A stretch of 64,000 nt of DNA from Cupriavidus oxalaticus (GCF_004768545.1 NZ_CP038635.1:1116001-1180000), one strand, 5' to 3'; shown: positions 50,143 to 60,334, counted from the stretch's first letter. Made by a program: numbers and translations. Notes: generated from the letters alone by a model not told the origin.

Positions 50143-51878
50143 GCCGACTGCCGGCGCTGCGCCGCCCGCTCTTCCTCCAGTAAGCGCAGCACCCGCCGCT
50201 GTATCTTCCCGGTGGTCGTCATCGGCAACTGGTCGATAAACTCGATCGCCTTCGGATACTCGTACGGCGCCAGCTGCCCGCGCACATGTGCCTGCAGTTC
50301 CGCCACCAGCGCCGCGTCGGCGTCGAATGAGCGCGCCACCGCCGGCGTCAGCACCACGAAGGCCTTGACCACCGCGCCGCGCTCGGGATCGGGCGAGGGC
50401 ACCACGGCGCAGTTGGACACCGCCGGATGCCTGAGCAGGCAGTTCTCGATCTCGCTCGGCCCGATGCGGTAGCCCGAGGATTTGAACACATCGTCGGCAC
50501 GGCCCTGGTACCACAGGTAGCCGTCGGCATCGATGCGCGCGAGGTCGCCGGTGCGGCACCAGCGCAGGCCGTCGCGCTCGACGTACTTGCCCGCGGTCGC
50601 CGCCTCGTTCTTCCAGTAGCCGAGGAAGAACACCGGGTCCGGATGCCCGGCGCTATCGGTGGCGCAGACCGCAACTTCGCCGTCCTCGCCCGGCGCGCAG
50701 GGGCGGCCTTCTTCGTCGATCACCTGCACGCGATGGCCGGGGTAGGGGCGTCCCATCGAGCCGGGCCGCGCCGGCCAGCCCAGGCGCTCGTCGTCGTTCT
50801 GCGCGGTGCAGTTGCCGACGATGTAGTTGATCTCGGTCTGGCCGAACATCTCGTTGACGATCACGCCAAGGGCGTCGCGGCACCAGCCGAACACGGTCTC
50901 GCCAACCGCTTCGCCGGCGCTCATCAAGGCGCGCAACCTGATGTCGTAGCGCTGCCGCGGCTCGGGGCAGGCCTTCATCATCTGCTTGAGCGCGGTGGGG
51001 AACAGGAAGGTGTTGGTGACGGCGTAGCGCTCGAGCAGCTCGAAGGCGCGCTCGGCGGAGAAGCGGCCCTGGTAGCCGACGATGGGCTTGCCGAAGTACA
51101 GCGCCGGCATCAGCGCATCCCACAGCCCGCCGGTCCAGGCCCAGTCGGCCGGGCTCCAGAACACGTCGGCGTCCTGCGGATACCAGTTCTGCGAGCAGAC
51201 AAAGCCGGTCAGGTTGCCGACCAGCGCGCGGTGCGGGATCAGCGCGCCCTTGGGCGGGCCGGTGGTGCCGCTGGTGTAGATCAGCACGGCGGCCTCGCCG
51301 GCCTTGGTCTCTTCGGCGGTGAAGGTGGGCAGCTGCGCGGCCAGCAGAACGTCCCAGTCATGGTCGCCGCGGCCATGCGCATCGCCGGCGGCGATCACGG
51401 TGGCCAGCGCCGGGCATTCCGGGCGCGCGGCGAGCACGTTGTCGATCGAGGTTTCGTCGGCAATCGCCACGCTGGCTTCGCTGTGCGCGATGCGGTAGGC
51501 CAGCGCCTCGGGCCCGAACAGCATCGACAGCGGCATCGCGATCGCGCCCAGCTGATAGATCGCCATGTGGGCGATCACGGTCTCGATCCGCTGCGGCATC
51601 ACGATCGCCACCCGGTCGCCGCGCGCCACGCCCAGGTCGCGCAGCGCCGCCGAGAGCCGGTTGGCTTCGGCCTGGATGTAGGAGAAGGTATGCGCGTTGC
51701 GCCGGCCGTCTTCGTGCTCGGTATAGACGGCGATGCGGTCCATGGTTGCCGGATCGCGCGCCCAGCGGCCGCAGCAGGCTTCGGCAATGTTGAAGTTCGG
51801 GGGGATTTCCCAGCGGAAGGATTCGTACAGCGCGCGGTAGTCGTCGCGCCGGCTTGCCGGCAAGGCAGCTGCGGCCAT
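50139..51878 (-). CDS. Acyl-CoA synthetase (AMP-forming)
   Basis: From the ATG at 51878, with CAGGAGACC upstream, the protein has 579 residues. The AMP-binding core motif is YTSGTTGPPKG; EMFGQTEIN and GRADDVFKSSGYRIGPSEIE are motifs A5 and A8; the C-terminal TTTGKIQRR contains the catalytic lysine. The family matches medium-chain or acetyl-like acyl-CoA synthetases (AcsM/benzoate-like); substrate specificity cannot be fixed. It is divergent from an alpha/beta hydrolase; a palindrome lies in the shared 157-bp region. Confidence 0.92.
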   Translation of the reverse strand: MAAAALPASRRDDYRALYESFRWEIPPNFNIAEACCGRWARDPATMDRIAVYTEHEDGRRNAHTFSYIQAEANRLSAALRDLGVARGDRVAIVMPQRIETVIAHMAIYQLGAIAMPLSMLFGPEALAYRIAHSEASVAIADETSIDNVLAARPECPALATVIAAGDAHGRGDHDWDVLLAAQLPTFTAEETKAGEAAVLIYTSGTTGPPKGALIPHRALVGNLTGFVCSQNWYPQDADVFWSPADWAWTGGLWDALMPALYFGKPIVGYQGRFSAERAFELLERYAVTNTFLFPTALKQMMKACPEPRQRYDIRLRALMSAGEAVGETVFGWCRDALGVIVNEMFGQTEINYIVGNCTAQNDDERLGWPARPGSMGRPYPGHRVQVIDEEGRPCAPGEDGEVAVCATDSAGHPDPVFFLGYWKNEAATAGKYVERDGLRWCRTGDLARIDADGYLWYQGRADDVFKSSGYRIGPSEIENCLLRHPAVSNCAVVPSPDPERGAVVKAFVVLTPAVARSFDADAALVAELQAHVRGQLAPYEYPKAIEFIDQLPMTTTGKIQRRVLRLLEEERAAQRRQSA

Positions 51879-51944
51879 CCAAGGTCTCCTGAAGGTCTGC
51901 TGTCCGTTCGCCCTGCGCGGCAAGCTGCAAATGGCGCTGGCCGC

Positions 51945-51950
51945 TATAAT
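51945..51950 (+). promoter_or_regulatory. Candidate -10 of the alpha/beta hydrolase promoter
   Basis: TATAAT located 11 bases before the palindrome at 51961; the operator would lie about where transcription starts. Confidence 0.45.
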
Positions 51951-51960
51951 GCCAACAAGC

Positions 51961-51972
51961 GAACGATCGTTC
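51961..51972. promoter_or_regulatory. Palindrome GAACGATCGTTC, probable TetR-type operator
   Basis: A perfect 12-bp palindrome in the divergent promoter region of the acyl-CoA synthetase and the hydrolase. Such GAACG-N2-CGTTC dyads are typical of TetR regulators of fatty-acid genes. No regulator gene is adjacent. Confidence 0.55.
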
Positions 51973-52035
51973 TATTTTGTCGGCTTCCCTTCGCCAGCCC
52001 CCGCGGCAGGAAGACCCGACGCCAGGGTGGAGACA

Positions 52036-52929
52036 ATGACAATCAAGGAAACCTCGCGGTCTGAATTTATCACGTTGCGCGGGCTGCGCTACCACGTGCG
52101 CCACTGGGGTACGCCCGGCGCGCGCAAGCTGTTCATGCTGCATGGCTGGATGGATGTGGCCGCCTCGTTCCAGTTCCTGGTCGACCACCTGCGCGGCGAC
52201 TGGCACGTGATCGCTCCCGACTGGCGCGGGTTTGGCGAGACCGACTGGCCTTCGCGCTATCCCGGCACGCAGTCGTACTGGTTCCCGGACTACATCGCCG
52301 ACATGGAGGCGCTGCTCGACCACTACCAGCCGGAAGGGCAGGTGGACCTGCTCGGCCACAGCATGGGCGCCAACGTGATCTGCCTGTATGCCGGCATCCG
52401 CCCCGAACGCGTGCGCCGCGTGGTGGACCTGGAAGGCTTCGGCATGACGGCGACACGGCCGGCGCATGCCCCCAAACGCTACGCGCGCTGGCTGGACGAG
52501 TTGCGCATTGGCGCCGAGCTGAAGACCTACGACAGTGTCGACGGCGTCGCCGCGCGCCTGCAGAAGACCAACCCGCGCCTGCCCGACGACCGCGCCGCGT
52601 TCCTGGCCGCGCACTGGTCGCGCCGCAATGCCGACGGCCGCTGGGAAATCCTGGGCGACCCGGCGCACAAGCTGGTCAATCCGTTGCTGTACCGGCTCGA
52701 TGAAGTGATGGCGATCTGGGAGCAGGTCAGCGCGCCGGTGTTGCATGTCGAGGCGCGCGATTCGGAGACGCTGCGCCATATCGCCCACAAGCAGGGCATC
52801 GACGAGTTCAAGGAGCGCTTCCGCGCCTTCCGCGATTTCCGCGAGGCCGTGATCGATGACGCCGGCCACATGCTGCACCATGACCAGCCGGCCGCGGTGG
52901 CCGAGCTGGTCGAGTCGTTCTGCCGCTAG
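52036..52929 (+). CDS. Alpha/beta hydrolase
   Basis: The ATG at 52036, behind GGTGGAGACA, gives 297 residues; 35 further codons upstream cover the promoter region. Motifs are FMLHGWMDVAASF (oxyanion hole), LLGHSMGANV (nucleophile Ser) and the C-terminal DAGHMLHHDQP (His). The general type is epoxide hydrolase/haloalkane dehalogenase-like, but the substrate is unknown. Divergent orientation with the acyl-CoA synthetase suggests the two enzymes are co-regulated, perhaps acting on acyl esters or thioesters. Confidence 0.88.
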   Translation: MTIKETSRSEFITLRGLRYHVRHWGTPGARKLFMLHGWMDVAASFQFLVDHLRGDWHVIAPDWRGFGETDWPSRYPGTQSYWFPDYIADMEALLDHYQPEGQVDLLGHSMGANVICLYAGIRPERVRRVVDLEGFGMTATRPAHAPKRYARWLDELRIGAELKTYDSVDGVAARLQKTNPRLPDDRAAFLAAHWSRRNADGRWEILGDPAHKLVNPLLYRLDEVMAIWEQVSAPVLHVEARDSETLRHIAHKQGIDEFKERFRAFRDFREAVIDDAGHMLHHDQPAAVAELVESFCR

Positions 52930-52944
52930 GGACGGCGCCCGCGT

Positions 52945-54030
52945 TCAGGCGTGGGTGAGCTTTTCCTTCAGCGCGGCGTTGTTGCTGGTGTGGACATGCA
53001 CCAGCGCCTTCTCCGGGAAGGCGTAGTGATACGCCTTGCGCAGCGCCAGCGCGGCTTCGTGGAAGCCTGACAAGATCAGCTTCTGCTTGTTGGGATAGAA
53101 GGCGATATCGCCCGCGGCGAAAATGCCGCGGCGCGAGCTTTCATACGTGGTGGTGTCGACCAGGATGCGGCCGGCACGCATGTCCATGTCCCATTGCGCG
53201 ATCGGGCCGGGTTCGGACACCAGGCCGTACAGCGCCACCAGCTCATCGGCGGGCAGCATCTGGCTGCCGTCGCGGGTGCGCACTTCCACTTCGGCCAGTG
53301 CATCGCCGTCGGTGCGCAGGGTGCCGAGCATGCCGACCACGAAATCCATCTCGCCGGCCGCCACCGCGGCGCGCATCTCGGCCACGGTGCCATCGGCGGC
53401 GCGGAAGCCCTCGCGCCGGTGCAGCAGCGTCACGCGCGCGGCCACCTTGCGCAGCGCCAGCGCCCAGTCCAGCGCCGAATCGCCGCCGCCGGCGACGATC
53501 ACGCGCTTGCCGGCAAAGCGCGATACATCGCGCACGGCGTAGTGCACGTGGCGATCTTCCAGCGCCGCGGCCTCGGGCAGCGCCACGCGCTGCGGCGCGA
53601 ACGCGCCCGCGCCGGAGCAGACCAGCACCGCCGCGACATCGAAGCGCTTGCCGCCATCGGTGGTGACCAGCATGCGCTGGTGCGCCGGATGGCCGTCCTG
53701 CGCTGGGGCGCCGGGGATTTCGGACACGCTTTCGGCGCGCTGGCCGAAATGCATCGGGAAGGCGAACGGCTCGCACTGCTCCAGCAGCCGGTCCACCAGT
53801 TCCTGCGCCAGGCAGCCGGGCACGGCCGGGATGTCGTAGATCGGCTTCTCGGGATACAGCTCGGTGCACTGGCCGCCGGCGCGGTCGAGCACGTCGATCA
53901 GTTCACATTTGAGGCCGAGCACGCCGGCCTGGAAGGCGGCGAACAGCCCGACCGGGCCGGCGCCCACGATCAGGACGTCAGTGGTGGTGACGGCGGACGT
54001 GGTCGCGGCGGTGGTGGCGTCGGTAGACAT
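52945..54030 (-). CDS. Ferredoxin/flavodoxin-NADP+ reductase (thioredoxin-reductase-like)
   Basis: A 361-residue flavoprotein from the ATG at 54030; a 122-codon extension upstream is antisense noise. FAD site LIVGAGPVGLFAAF (from residue 20), NADPH site VIVAGGGDSALDW, and the C-terminal ATP/FAD-type GIFAAGDIAFYPNKQKLI. It lacks the CxxC of thioredoxin reductase (GGQCTELYPEKPIYDIP is seen instead), which identifies the type 2 ferredoxin-NADP reductases. It probably feeds electrons to ferredoxin, e.g. for Fe-S proteins. It converges on the hydrolase with 15 bp between stops. Confidence 0.93.
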   Translation of the reverse strand: MSTDATTAATTSAVTTTDVLIVGAGPVGLFAAFQAGVLGLKCELIDVLDRAGGQCTELYPEKPIYDIPAVPGCLAQELVDRLLEQCEPFAFPMHFGQRAESVSEIPGAPAQDGHPAHQRMLVTTDGGKRFDVAAVLVCSGAGAFAPQRVALPEAAALEDRHVHYAVRDVSRFAGKRVIVAGGGDSALDWALALRKVAARVTLLHRREGFRAADGTVAEMRAAVAAGEMDFVVGMLGTLRTDGDALAEVEVRTRDGSQMLPADELVALYGLVSEPGPIAQWDMDMRAGRILVDTTTYESSRRGIFAAGDIAFYPNKQKLILSGFHEAALALRKAYHYAFPEKALVHVHTSNNAALKEKLTHA

Positions 54031-54202
54031 GGTGGGCAAGGCGGGCACGGACGGCCCGCGGAAGATGGTGCAAAGCCCGACTATACCCCGCGCCAGCCCG
54101 TTTCCCGGCGACGCCAGCGTTGCCGGCAGGGCTTTGCCATGGGCGCCGGACCACCTCCGGCAGGCCGCCGGCGCCACGCTGGCAAAGGGCGATCGGAGTA
54201 GA

Positions 54203-55057
54203 ATGAGCCCCATGCAAAACGCCCACGCCATCAACGCCGACCTGCACTGCCATTCCACCGTGTCCGACGGCACGCTGTCGCCCCGCGCGGTGGCTGAGAT
54301 CGCGCGCGATGCGGGCGTCCAGTACTGGGCGCTGACCGACCACGACGAGGTCGGCGGGCAGGCCGCGGCGCGCGCCGCGGCCGAAGAATTCGGCATGCGC
54401 TATGTGCCCGGCGTGGAGATATCGGTGACGTGGGCCGGGCAGACCGTGCATGTGGTCGGCCTGCAGATCGACCCGTTCTGTCCCGAGCTGATCGATGGCC
54501 TGACCGACACCCGTTCGGGACGTGCCCGGCGTGCGCGCGACATCGCCGAGGCGCTGGCCAGGGTCGGCATCGAAGGCGCCTACGCGGGCGCGCTGAAGTA
54601 CGTTGGCAATCCCGACCTGATCTCGCGCACCCATTTCGCGCGCTGGCTGGTTGACCAGGGCCACTGCGCAACCATCGGCGACGTGTTCAGCGAATACCTG
54701 TCGGAAGGCCGGCCCGGCTATGTCGGCCATCGCTGGGCCAGCCTGTCCGAAGCCGTGGGCTGGATCCGCACCGCCGGCGGCATCGCCGTGATGGCGCACC
54801 CAGGCCGCTACCACTACACCGACACCCAGCACGATGCCCTGTTCGACGAGTTCAAGTCGCTCGGCGGCGGCGCCGTCGAGGTCGTGACCGGCAGCCACAC
54901 GCCGGACCAGTACCGCCGCTATGCCGAGGTGGCGCGCCACTACGGGCTGCTGGCCTCGCGCGGCTCGGATTTCCACGGACCCGGCGAAGGCCGGGTCGAA
55001 CTCGGCACGCTGCCGCCGCTGCCGTCCACGGTCACGCCGGTCTGGCACGACTGGTAA
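54203..55057 (+). CDS. rnm: PHP-domain 3',5'-nucleotide phosphatase / RNase AM
   Basis: A 284-residue PHP phosphoesterase. Metal motifs are DLHCHSTVSDG (His15, His17), LTDHDEVGG, and the later AHPGRYHY and RGSDFHGP. This is the YciV/RnmA (TrpH) family, which acts as a 5'-3' exoribonuclease on small RNA ends and hydrolyses 3',5'-nucleoside bisphosphates. The start may be the ATG at 54203 (GGAG four bases before) or that at 54212. The next gene is yciO, the same pairing as in E. coli. Confidence 0.9.
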   Translation: MSPMQNAHAINADLHCHSTVSDGTLSPRAVAEIARDAGVQYWALTDHDEVGGQAAARAAAEEFGMRYVPGVEISVTWAGQTVHVVGLQIDPFCPELIDGLTDTRSGRARRARDIAEALARVGIEGAYAGALKYVGNPDLISRTHFARWLVDQGHCATIGDVFSEYLSEGRPGYVGHRWASLSEAVGWIRTAGGIAVMAHPGRYHYTDTQHDALFDEFKSLGGGAVEVVTGSHTPDQYRRYAEVARHYGLLASRGSDFHGPGEGRVELGTLPPLPSTVTPVWHDW

Positions 55058-55097
55058 CCAGCCAGCCCAACGAAAAGCAAAACCAAAGGCGCCCTGC

Positions 55098-55721
55098 ATG
55101 TCCCAGTACTTCGAGATCCATCCGCTCAACCCGCAGTCGCGCCTGATCAAGCAGGCCGCGCAGATCCTGCAGAAGGGCGGACTGATCGCGCTGCCGACCG
55201 ATTCCAGCTACGCGCTCGCCTGCCAGCTCGACGACAAGCACGCGGTCGAGCGCCTGCGCCGGCTGCGCGGCATCGACGATCGCCACCACCTGACGCTGAT
55301 GTGCCGCGATCTGTCCGAACTGGGCAACTTCGCTCGCGTCGACAACCGCCAGTACCGCTGGATCAAGGGCGCCACGCCCGGGCCGTACGTCTTTATCCTG
55401 GAAGCCACCAAGGAAGTGCCGCGGCGCCTGTCGCACCCGGCGCGCAAGACCATCGGCGTACGCGTGCCCGACCACGCCATCCCGCTGGCGCTGCTGGGCG
55501 AAGCGGGCGAGCCGCTGATCTCGGCCACGCTGCAGGTGCCCGGCGACGACGAGCCGCTCAACGATCCGGCGGAAATCCGCGCCCGGCTGGAGAAGCAGCT
55601 CGACCTGGTGGTCTGCGGCGGCCCGGCGCCGGCGCAGCCGACCACGGTGATCGACCTGACCAGCGGCGAGCCCGAGCTGGTGCGCGCCGGCCGCGGCGAC
55701 ATCTCGCGCTTCGGGCTCTGA
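55098..55721 (+). CDS. yciO: YciO/Sua5-YrdC family protein
   Basis: A 207-residue protein starting at the ATG at 55098. The YrdC fold is visible in LIALPTDSSYALACQLDD, GATPGPYVFIL and RKTIGVRVPDH. YciO is related to the threonylcarbamoyl-AMP synthase Sua5/TsaC but forms a separate group with weak or different activity. It follows rnm by 40 bp in a probable operon. The stop codon lies in a short tandem duplication. Confidence 0.9.
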   Translation: MSQYFEIHPLNPQSRLIKQAAQILQKGGLIALPTDSSYALACQLDDKHAVERLRRLRGIDDRHHLTLMCRDLSELGNFARVDNRQYRWIKGATPGPYVFILEATKEVPRRLSHPARKTIGVRVPDHAIPLALLGEAGEPLISATLQVPGDDEPLNDPAEIRARLEKQLDLVVCGGPAPAQPTTVIDLTSGEPELVRAGRGDISRFGL

Positions 55722-55746
55722 ACCCGGGCTCTGAACCCGGGCTCTG
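55713..55746. repeat. 13-bp tandem repeat over the yciO stop
   Basis: GGGCTCTGAACCC occurs twice in full and once in part (GGGCTCTG). The first copy contains the yciO TGA stop (55719-55721), so copy-number change would leave the protein unaltered. Confidence 0.85.
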
Positions 55747-55834
55747 GACTTCGGGCGCCAGGCCCGCGGTGCGCCGCCGCCACAGGTGCGCCGCCGTGCG
55801 CCTGGCAAGCCGGCGGCCCGTTACAATAGCCGAC

Positions 55835-56500
55835 ATGGATTCCTCCCTTATCCAGACCTTCGCGGTCTATGCCCTGCCGGTGCTGTTCGCCATCACGCTG
55901 CACGAGGCGTCGCACGGTTATGTGGCCAAAGTATTCGGCGATAACACGGCCTATTCGCTCGGGCGCGTCAGCGTGAACCCGATCCGCCATATCGACCCGA
56001 TCGGCACCATCGCGGTGCCGCTGCTGCTCTACATCATGACCAGCGGCCAGTTCGTGTTTGGCTATGCCAAGCCGGTGCCGGTGGTGTTCGAGCGCCTGCG
56101 CAATCCGCGCTGGCATGGCATGTGGGTGGCGCTGGCAGGCCCCGCCAGCAACGTGGTGCAGGCCTTCGTCTGGGTGCTGCTGGCGATCGGCCTGACGTGG
56201 GCCGGCGTGCGCGAACCCTTCTTTGGCGAAATGGCGCTGGCCGGCGTGCGCGTCAACCTGGTGGTGGCCGCCTTCAACCTGTTCCCGGTGCCGCCGCTGG
56301 ACGGCGGCCGCGTGCTGACCGCACTGCTGCCGCAGGGCGTGGCGCGCGCGGTGTCGCGCATCGAGCCCTACGGGATTTTCGTGGTGCTGGCGCTGGTCGC
56401 CGCGGGCGTGATCACCACTATCTGGATGACGCCGGTAGTCAACGTGCTGATGTCGCTGATCGAGCTGATGCTGCGCCCGGTCGTGATGCTGCTGCACTGA
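55835..56500 (+). CDS. Site-2 protease family (M50) membrane metalloprotease
   Basis: A 221-residue membrane protein with the zinc site HEASH (His23, Glu24, His27) in the first helix and the third ligand Asp155 in FPVPPLDGGRVL. It has about five to six helices and no PDZ domain, matching the short M50 rhomboid-like S2P group. It probably cleaves membrane-spanning regulatory peptides; its substrate is unknown. TTACAATAG upstream may be a -10. A methyltransferase gene follows after 10 bp. Confidence 0.92.
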   Translation: MDSSLIQTFAVYALPVLFAITLHEASHGYVAKVFGDNTAYSLGRVSVNPIRHIDPIGTIAVPLLLYIMTSGQFVFGYAKPVPVVFERLRNPRWHGMWVALAGPASNVVQAFVWVLLAIGLTWAGVREPFFGEMALAGVRVNLVVAAFNLFPVPPLDGGRVLTALLPQGVARAVSRIEPYGIFVVLALVAAGVITTIWMTPVVNVLMSLIELMLRPVVMLLH

Positions 56501-56510
56501 CGGGGGCGCC

Positions 56511-57098
56511 ATGAGCGACGTTCCAGCGCCGCATGCCGGCCTGTCCGCACCTTCCGCCTGGGTCACCCGCTGGGCGCACCTGCTGCGTCCCGGTGCCCGC
56601 GTGCTTGATCTGGCCTGTGGCAGCGGCCGCCATGCCGCCTGGCTGGCCGCGCGCGGGCATGCGGTGCTGGCCGTTGACCGCGATGCCGCCGCCATTGCCG
56701 CGCTGCCGTCCGGCGTGACCGGGCGCGTGGCCGACCTGGAGCAGGGGGCCTGGCCGCTGGCCGACGAGGCGCCGTTCGACGCCATCGTCGTCACCAACTA
56801 CCTGCACCGGCCGCTGTGGCCGCACCTGGCCGCGGCGCTGGCGCCGGGCGGGGTGTGGCTCTACGAGACCTTCGCGGCGGGCAACGAGACCGTCGGCAAG
56901 CCGTCGCGGCCCGACTTTCTGCTCCGTCCCGGAGAGTTGCTCGATGTGGCGCGCACGCATGGACTGCGCGTCATCGCCTATGAAGACGGCGTGCAGGAAG
57001 TGCCGAAAACGGCCTTCGTGCAGCGCCTGTGTGCGGTGCGCGAGGCCGCCGCCGTGCCGGATGCGGCCACCCCGGCACGCTACCGCCTGGACCCCTGA
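56511..57098 (+). CDS. SAM-dependent methyltransferase (TehB-like)
   Basis: A 195-residue class I methyltransferase: RVLDLACGSGRHAAWLAARG binds SAM (motif I), VLAVDRDAAAI follows (motif II), and FDAIVVTNYLHRPLW is motif IV. The general type resembles TehB/YcgJ-like small-molecule methyltransferases. Substrate unknown. It starts 11 bp after the M50 protease, so the two are probably cotranscribed. Confidence 0.85.
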   Translation: MSDVPAPHAGLSAPSAWVTRWAHLLRPGARVLDLACGSGRHAAWLAARGHAVLAVDRDAAAIAALPSGVTGRVADLEQGAWPLADEAPFDAIVVTNYLHRPLWPHLAAALAPGGVWLYETFAAGNETVGKPSRPDFLLRPGELLDVARTHGLRVIAYEDGVQEVPKTAFVQRLCAVREAAAVPDAATPARYRLDP

Positions 57099-57245
57099 AA
57101 GCGCGTGTGCGCTGTCGGCGAGAATGCGCTGCACACGTTGAAACAGTTGGTATCAACCCCGAGTCATCCTGCCTGCCGCCGGCGGTCGAAGCCGCCTGCG
57201 GTTCCGGTACAATCCCGTTATTCGCATCCCGAATTCCTTAACGTT

Positions 57246-58130
<885 letters not shown>

Positions 58131-58178
58131 TTTACCGCGGCGTCTTGCTGTCGCTCCCTCAACTAGGATTGCGTGTCA

Positions 58179-59411
58179 ATGAAATCGAAGCTTAACCGCC
58201 GCGGCGCGACGCAAGTCCGCCGCGCCGCCCTGGTTGTGCCCGTGCTGGCCGCGGGCGTGATCACCGGCTGCAGCAGCCTCAACGAAGCGATGCAGCCCGA
58301 CAAGATCGACTACAAGTCGTCGGCGTCGAAGCGCACCCCTACGCTGGACATCCCGCCCGACCTGACCAAGCTGGAAGGCGACCGCCGCTACTCGGTGCCC
58401 GATGCCAACGGCACTTCGACGCTGTCGACCTATAGCCAGGCGACCAAGGTGCGCGAGCAATCCCCGACCGAGAACGTACTCCCCTCGGCGCAGGGCATCC
58501 GCATGGAGCGCGACGGCAACACGCGCTGGCTGGTGATCAGCAACGGCATGCGCGGCGACCAGCTGTGGCAGCAACTGCGTGGTTTCTGGCAGGAAAGCGG
58601 TTTCCTGCTGGTGCAGGACTCGCCCGAGACCGGCATCATGGAGACCGACTGGGCCGAGAACCGCGCCAAGATCCCGCAGGACATCATCCGCAATACCATC
58701 GGCAAGGTGTTCGACGGCCTGTACTCGACCTCCGAGCGCGACAAGTTCCGCACCCGCGTCGAGCGTGCGCAGAACGGCACGCTGGAAGTGTTCATCAGCC
58801 ACCGCGGCGCGCAGGAGCAACTGACCGGCATCGACAAGTCCAGCACCGTCTGGACCCCGCGGCCGGCCGATCCCGAGCTGGAAGCCGAGTTCCTGTCGCG
58901 CCTGGCGCAACGCCTGGGCGTGCAGAAGGAACAGGCCGACCGCATGGCCAAGAATCCGGCGGCGGCCGGCAGCAGCGCCGCGACGGCCGATGCGGCCGCG
59001 GCTGGCGCAGCCGGTGCTACGGCTGCCGCAGCCGGCGGCGCTGCACAGAAGTCTTACCTGGCCCAGGTCAATGGCGCCCCGGCGCTGCAATTGCCGGAGC
59101 CATTCGATCGCGCCTGGCGCTCGGTCGGCCTGTCGCTGGATCGCGTCAACTTCACCATCGAAGACCGCGACCGTGCCCAGGGCCTGTACTACGTGCGCTA
59201 CGTGGATCCGCGCACCAACGTCGACAACCGTGGCTTCTTCTCCAAGCTGTTCACCAAGCCGGATGATCCCAAGACCGCCAAGAAATACCGCGTGGCGCTC
59301 AAGGGTACCGGCAGCGGCACGCTGGTGACGGTGCTCAACGATGCCGGCCAGCCTGAGAACGGCGAAATCGGCAAGCGCATCCTGTCGCTGCTCGACGAGC
59401 AACTGCACTGA
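58179..59411 (+). CDS. bamC: Outer-membrane assembly lipoprotein BamC
   Basis: Component of the BAM complex that inserts beta-barrel proteins. The ATG at 58179 (a GTG two codons earlier is possible) gives 410 residues. A signal peptide ends in the lipobox VITGC with Cys31. After a flexible N-terminal part (SSLNEAMQPDKIDYKSS) there are two helix-grip domains separated by an Ala-rich linker (about residues 265-290). The C-terminal domain starts near LPEPFDRAWRSVGLSL. Its position after dapA is typical (old name nlpB). Confidence 0.93.
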   Translation: MKSKLNRRGATQVRRAALVVPVLAAGVITGCSSLNEAMQPDKIDYKSSASKRTPTLDIPPDLTKLEGDRRYSVPDANGTSTLSTYSQATKVREQSPTENVLPSAQGIRMERDGNTRWLVISNGMRGDQLWQQLRGFWQESGFLLVQDSPETGIMETDWAENRAKIPQDIIRNTIGKVFDGLYSTSERDKFRTRVERAQNGTLEVFISHRGAQEQLTGIDKSSTVWTPRPADPELEAEFLSRLAQRLGVQKEQADRMAKNPAAAGSSAATADAAAAGAAGATAAAAGGAAQKSYLAQVNGAPALQLPEPFDRAWRSVGLSLDRVNFTIEDRDRAQGLYYVRYVDPRTNVDNRGFFSKLFTKPDDPKTAKKYRVALKGTGSGTLVTVLNDAGQPENGEIGKRILSLLDEQLH

Positions 59412-59483
59412 GCCGGCGGTGACCGGCTCAACCACCGGCCGTTCTGGCCGGCCTGCCAACTGCACGGCGGGGAGGGCGTGGCC

Positions 59484-60272
59484 ATGATGCGCTTCGCCTT
59501 CCTCGGCAGCGGCAGCGAGGGCAACTCGCTGCTGATCGAATCCCGCGAAGACACCACCACCACGCGCGTGCTGCTTGATTGCGGCTTCGGCATCCGCGAG
59601 ACCGCGCGGCGCCTGGAGCGGCTTGGCGTCACGCCGGACCAACTCGACGCCGTGCTGGTCACGCACGAGCATGGCGACCATGTCGGCTCGGCCTACGCCT
59701 TTGCGGCACGGCACCGGCTGGCGGTCCACACCAGCCACGGCACCTGGCTGGCGACCTCGCATATGCGTGGCGCCGACCTTGCCGATGTGCGCGTCTGCGG
59801 CGCAGACCACGCCTTTGCCATTGGCGGCATCCAGGTAATGCCATACACGGTCCCGCACGACGCGCGCGAGCCGCTGCAGTTCGTGCTGTCCGATGGGCAG
59901 TCGCGCCTGGGCGTGCTGACCGACGCGGGCATGGAAACGCCCTATGTGACGGCGCGCCTCTCAGGTGTCGATGCGCTGGTGCTGGAGTGCAATCACGACC
60001 GCGAGATGCTGCGCAACTCGGTCTACCCGGCGTCGCTGAAGCGGCGGATTGGCGGTGACTTCGGCCATCTGGCCAATGAGGTGGCGGCGAGCATCCTGGG
60101 GCAGGTCGCGCATGCCGGCCTGAACCGCGTCGTGGCGGCACACCTGAGCAAGCAGAACAACACGCGTGAGCTGGCAACGGGCGCGCTGGCTGCGGCGCTG
60201 GGCGCGTTGCCTTCGGAAGTGTTGGTAGCCGATCAGGAAATGGGGCTGGACTGGCAAGCGGTGCGTGCCTGA
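59484..60272 (+). CDS. Metallo-beta-lactamase fold hydrolase (YycJ/ExoA-like)
   Basis: A 262-residue MBL-fold protein from the ATG at 59484, behind GGGGAGG. The zinc motif VTHEHGDHVG has His61, His63, Asp65 and His66; LGSGSEGNS at the start is typical of the YycJ/WalJ group, which includes double-stranded DNA exonucleases acting in mismatch repair or cell-wall coordination. Catalytic metal residues are intact (TDAGMET, LECNHD further on). It follows bamC and ends in a strong terminator, so it may be the last gene of a dapA-bamC transcript. Confidence 0.88.
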   Translation: MMRFAFLGSGSEGNSLLIESREDTTTTRVLLDCGFGIRETARRLERLGVTPDQLDAVLVTHEHGDHVGSAYAFAARHRLAVHTSHGTWLATSHMRGADLADVRVCGADHAFAIGGIQVMPYTVPHDAREPLQFVLSDGQSRLGVLTDAGMETPYVTARLSGVDALVLECNHDREMLRNSVYPASLKRRIGGDFGHLANEVAASILGQVAHAGLNRVVAAHLSKQNNTRELATGALAAALGALPSEVLVADQEMGLDWQAVRA

Positions 60273-60304
60273 ACCGAGCACGACGCGCCTTGCGGCGCCC
60301 AATA

Positions 60305-60334
60305 AAAAAAACCGGCCCGAAGGCCGGTTTTTTT
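60305..60334. terminator. Bidirectional terminator between the MBL gene and the lipoprotein gene
   Basis: AAAAAAA-CCGGCC, loop CGAA, GGCCGG-TTTTTTT: a tetraloop hairpin with A and T tracts on the two sides, suited to stop transcription from both convergent genes. Confidence 0.92.
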
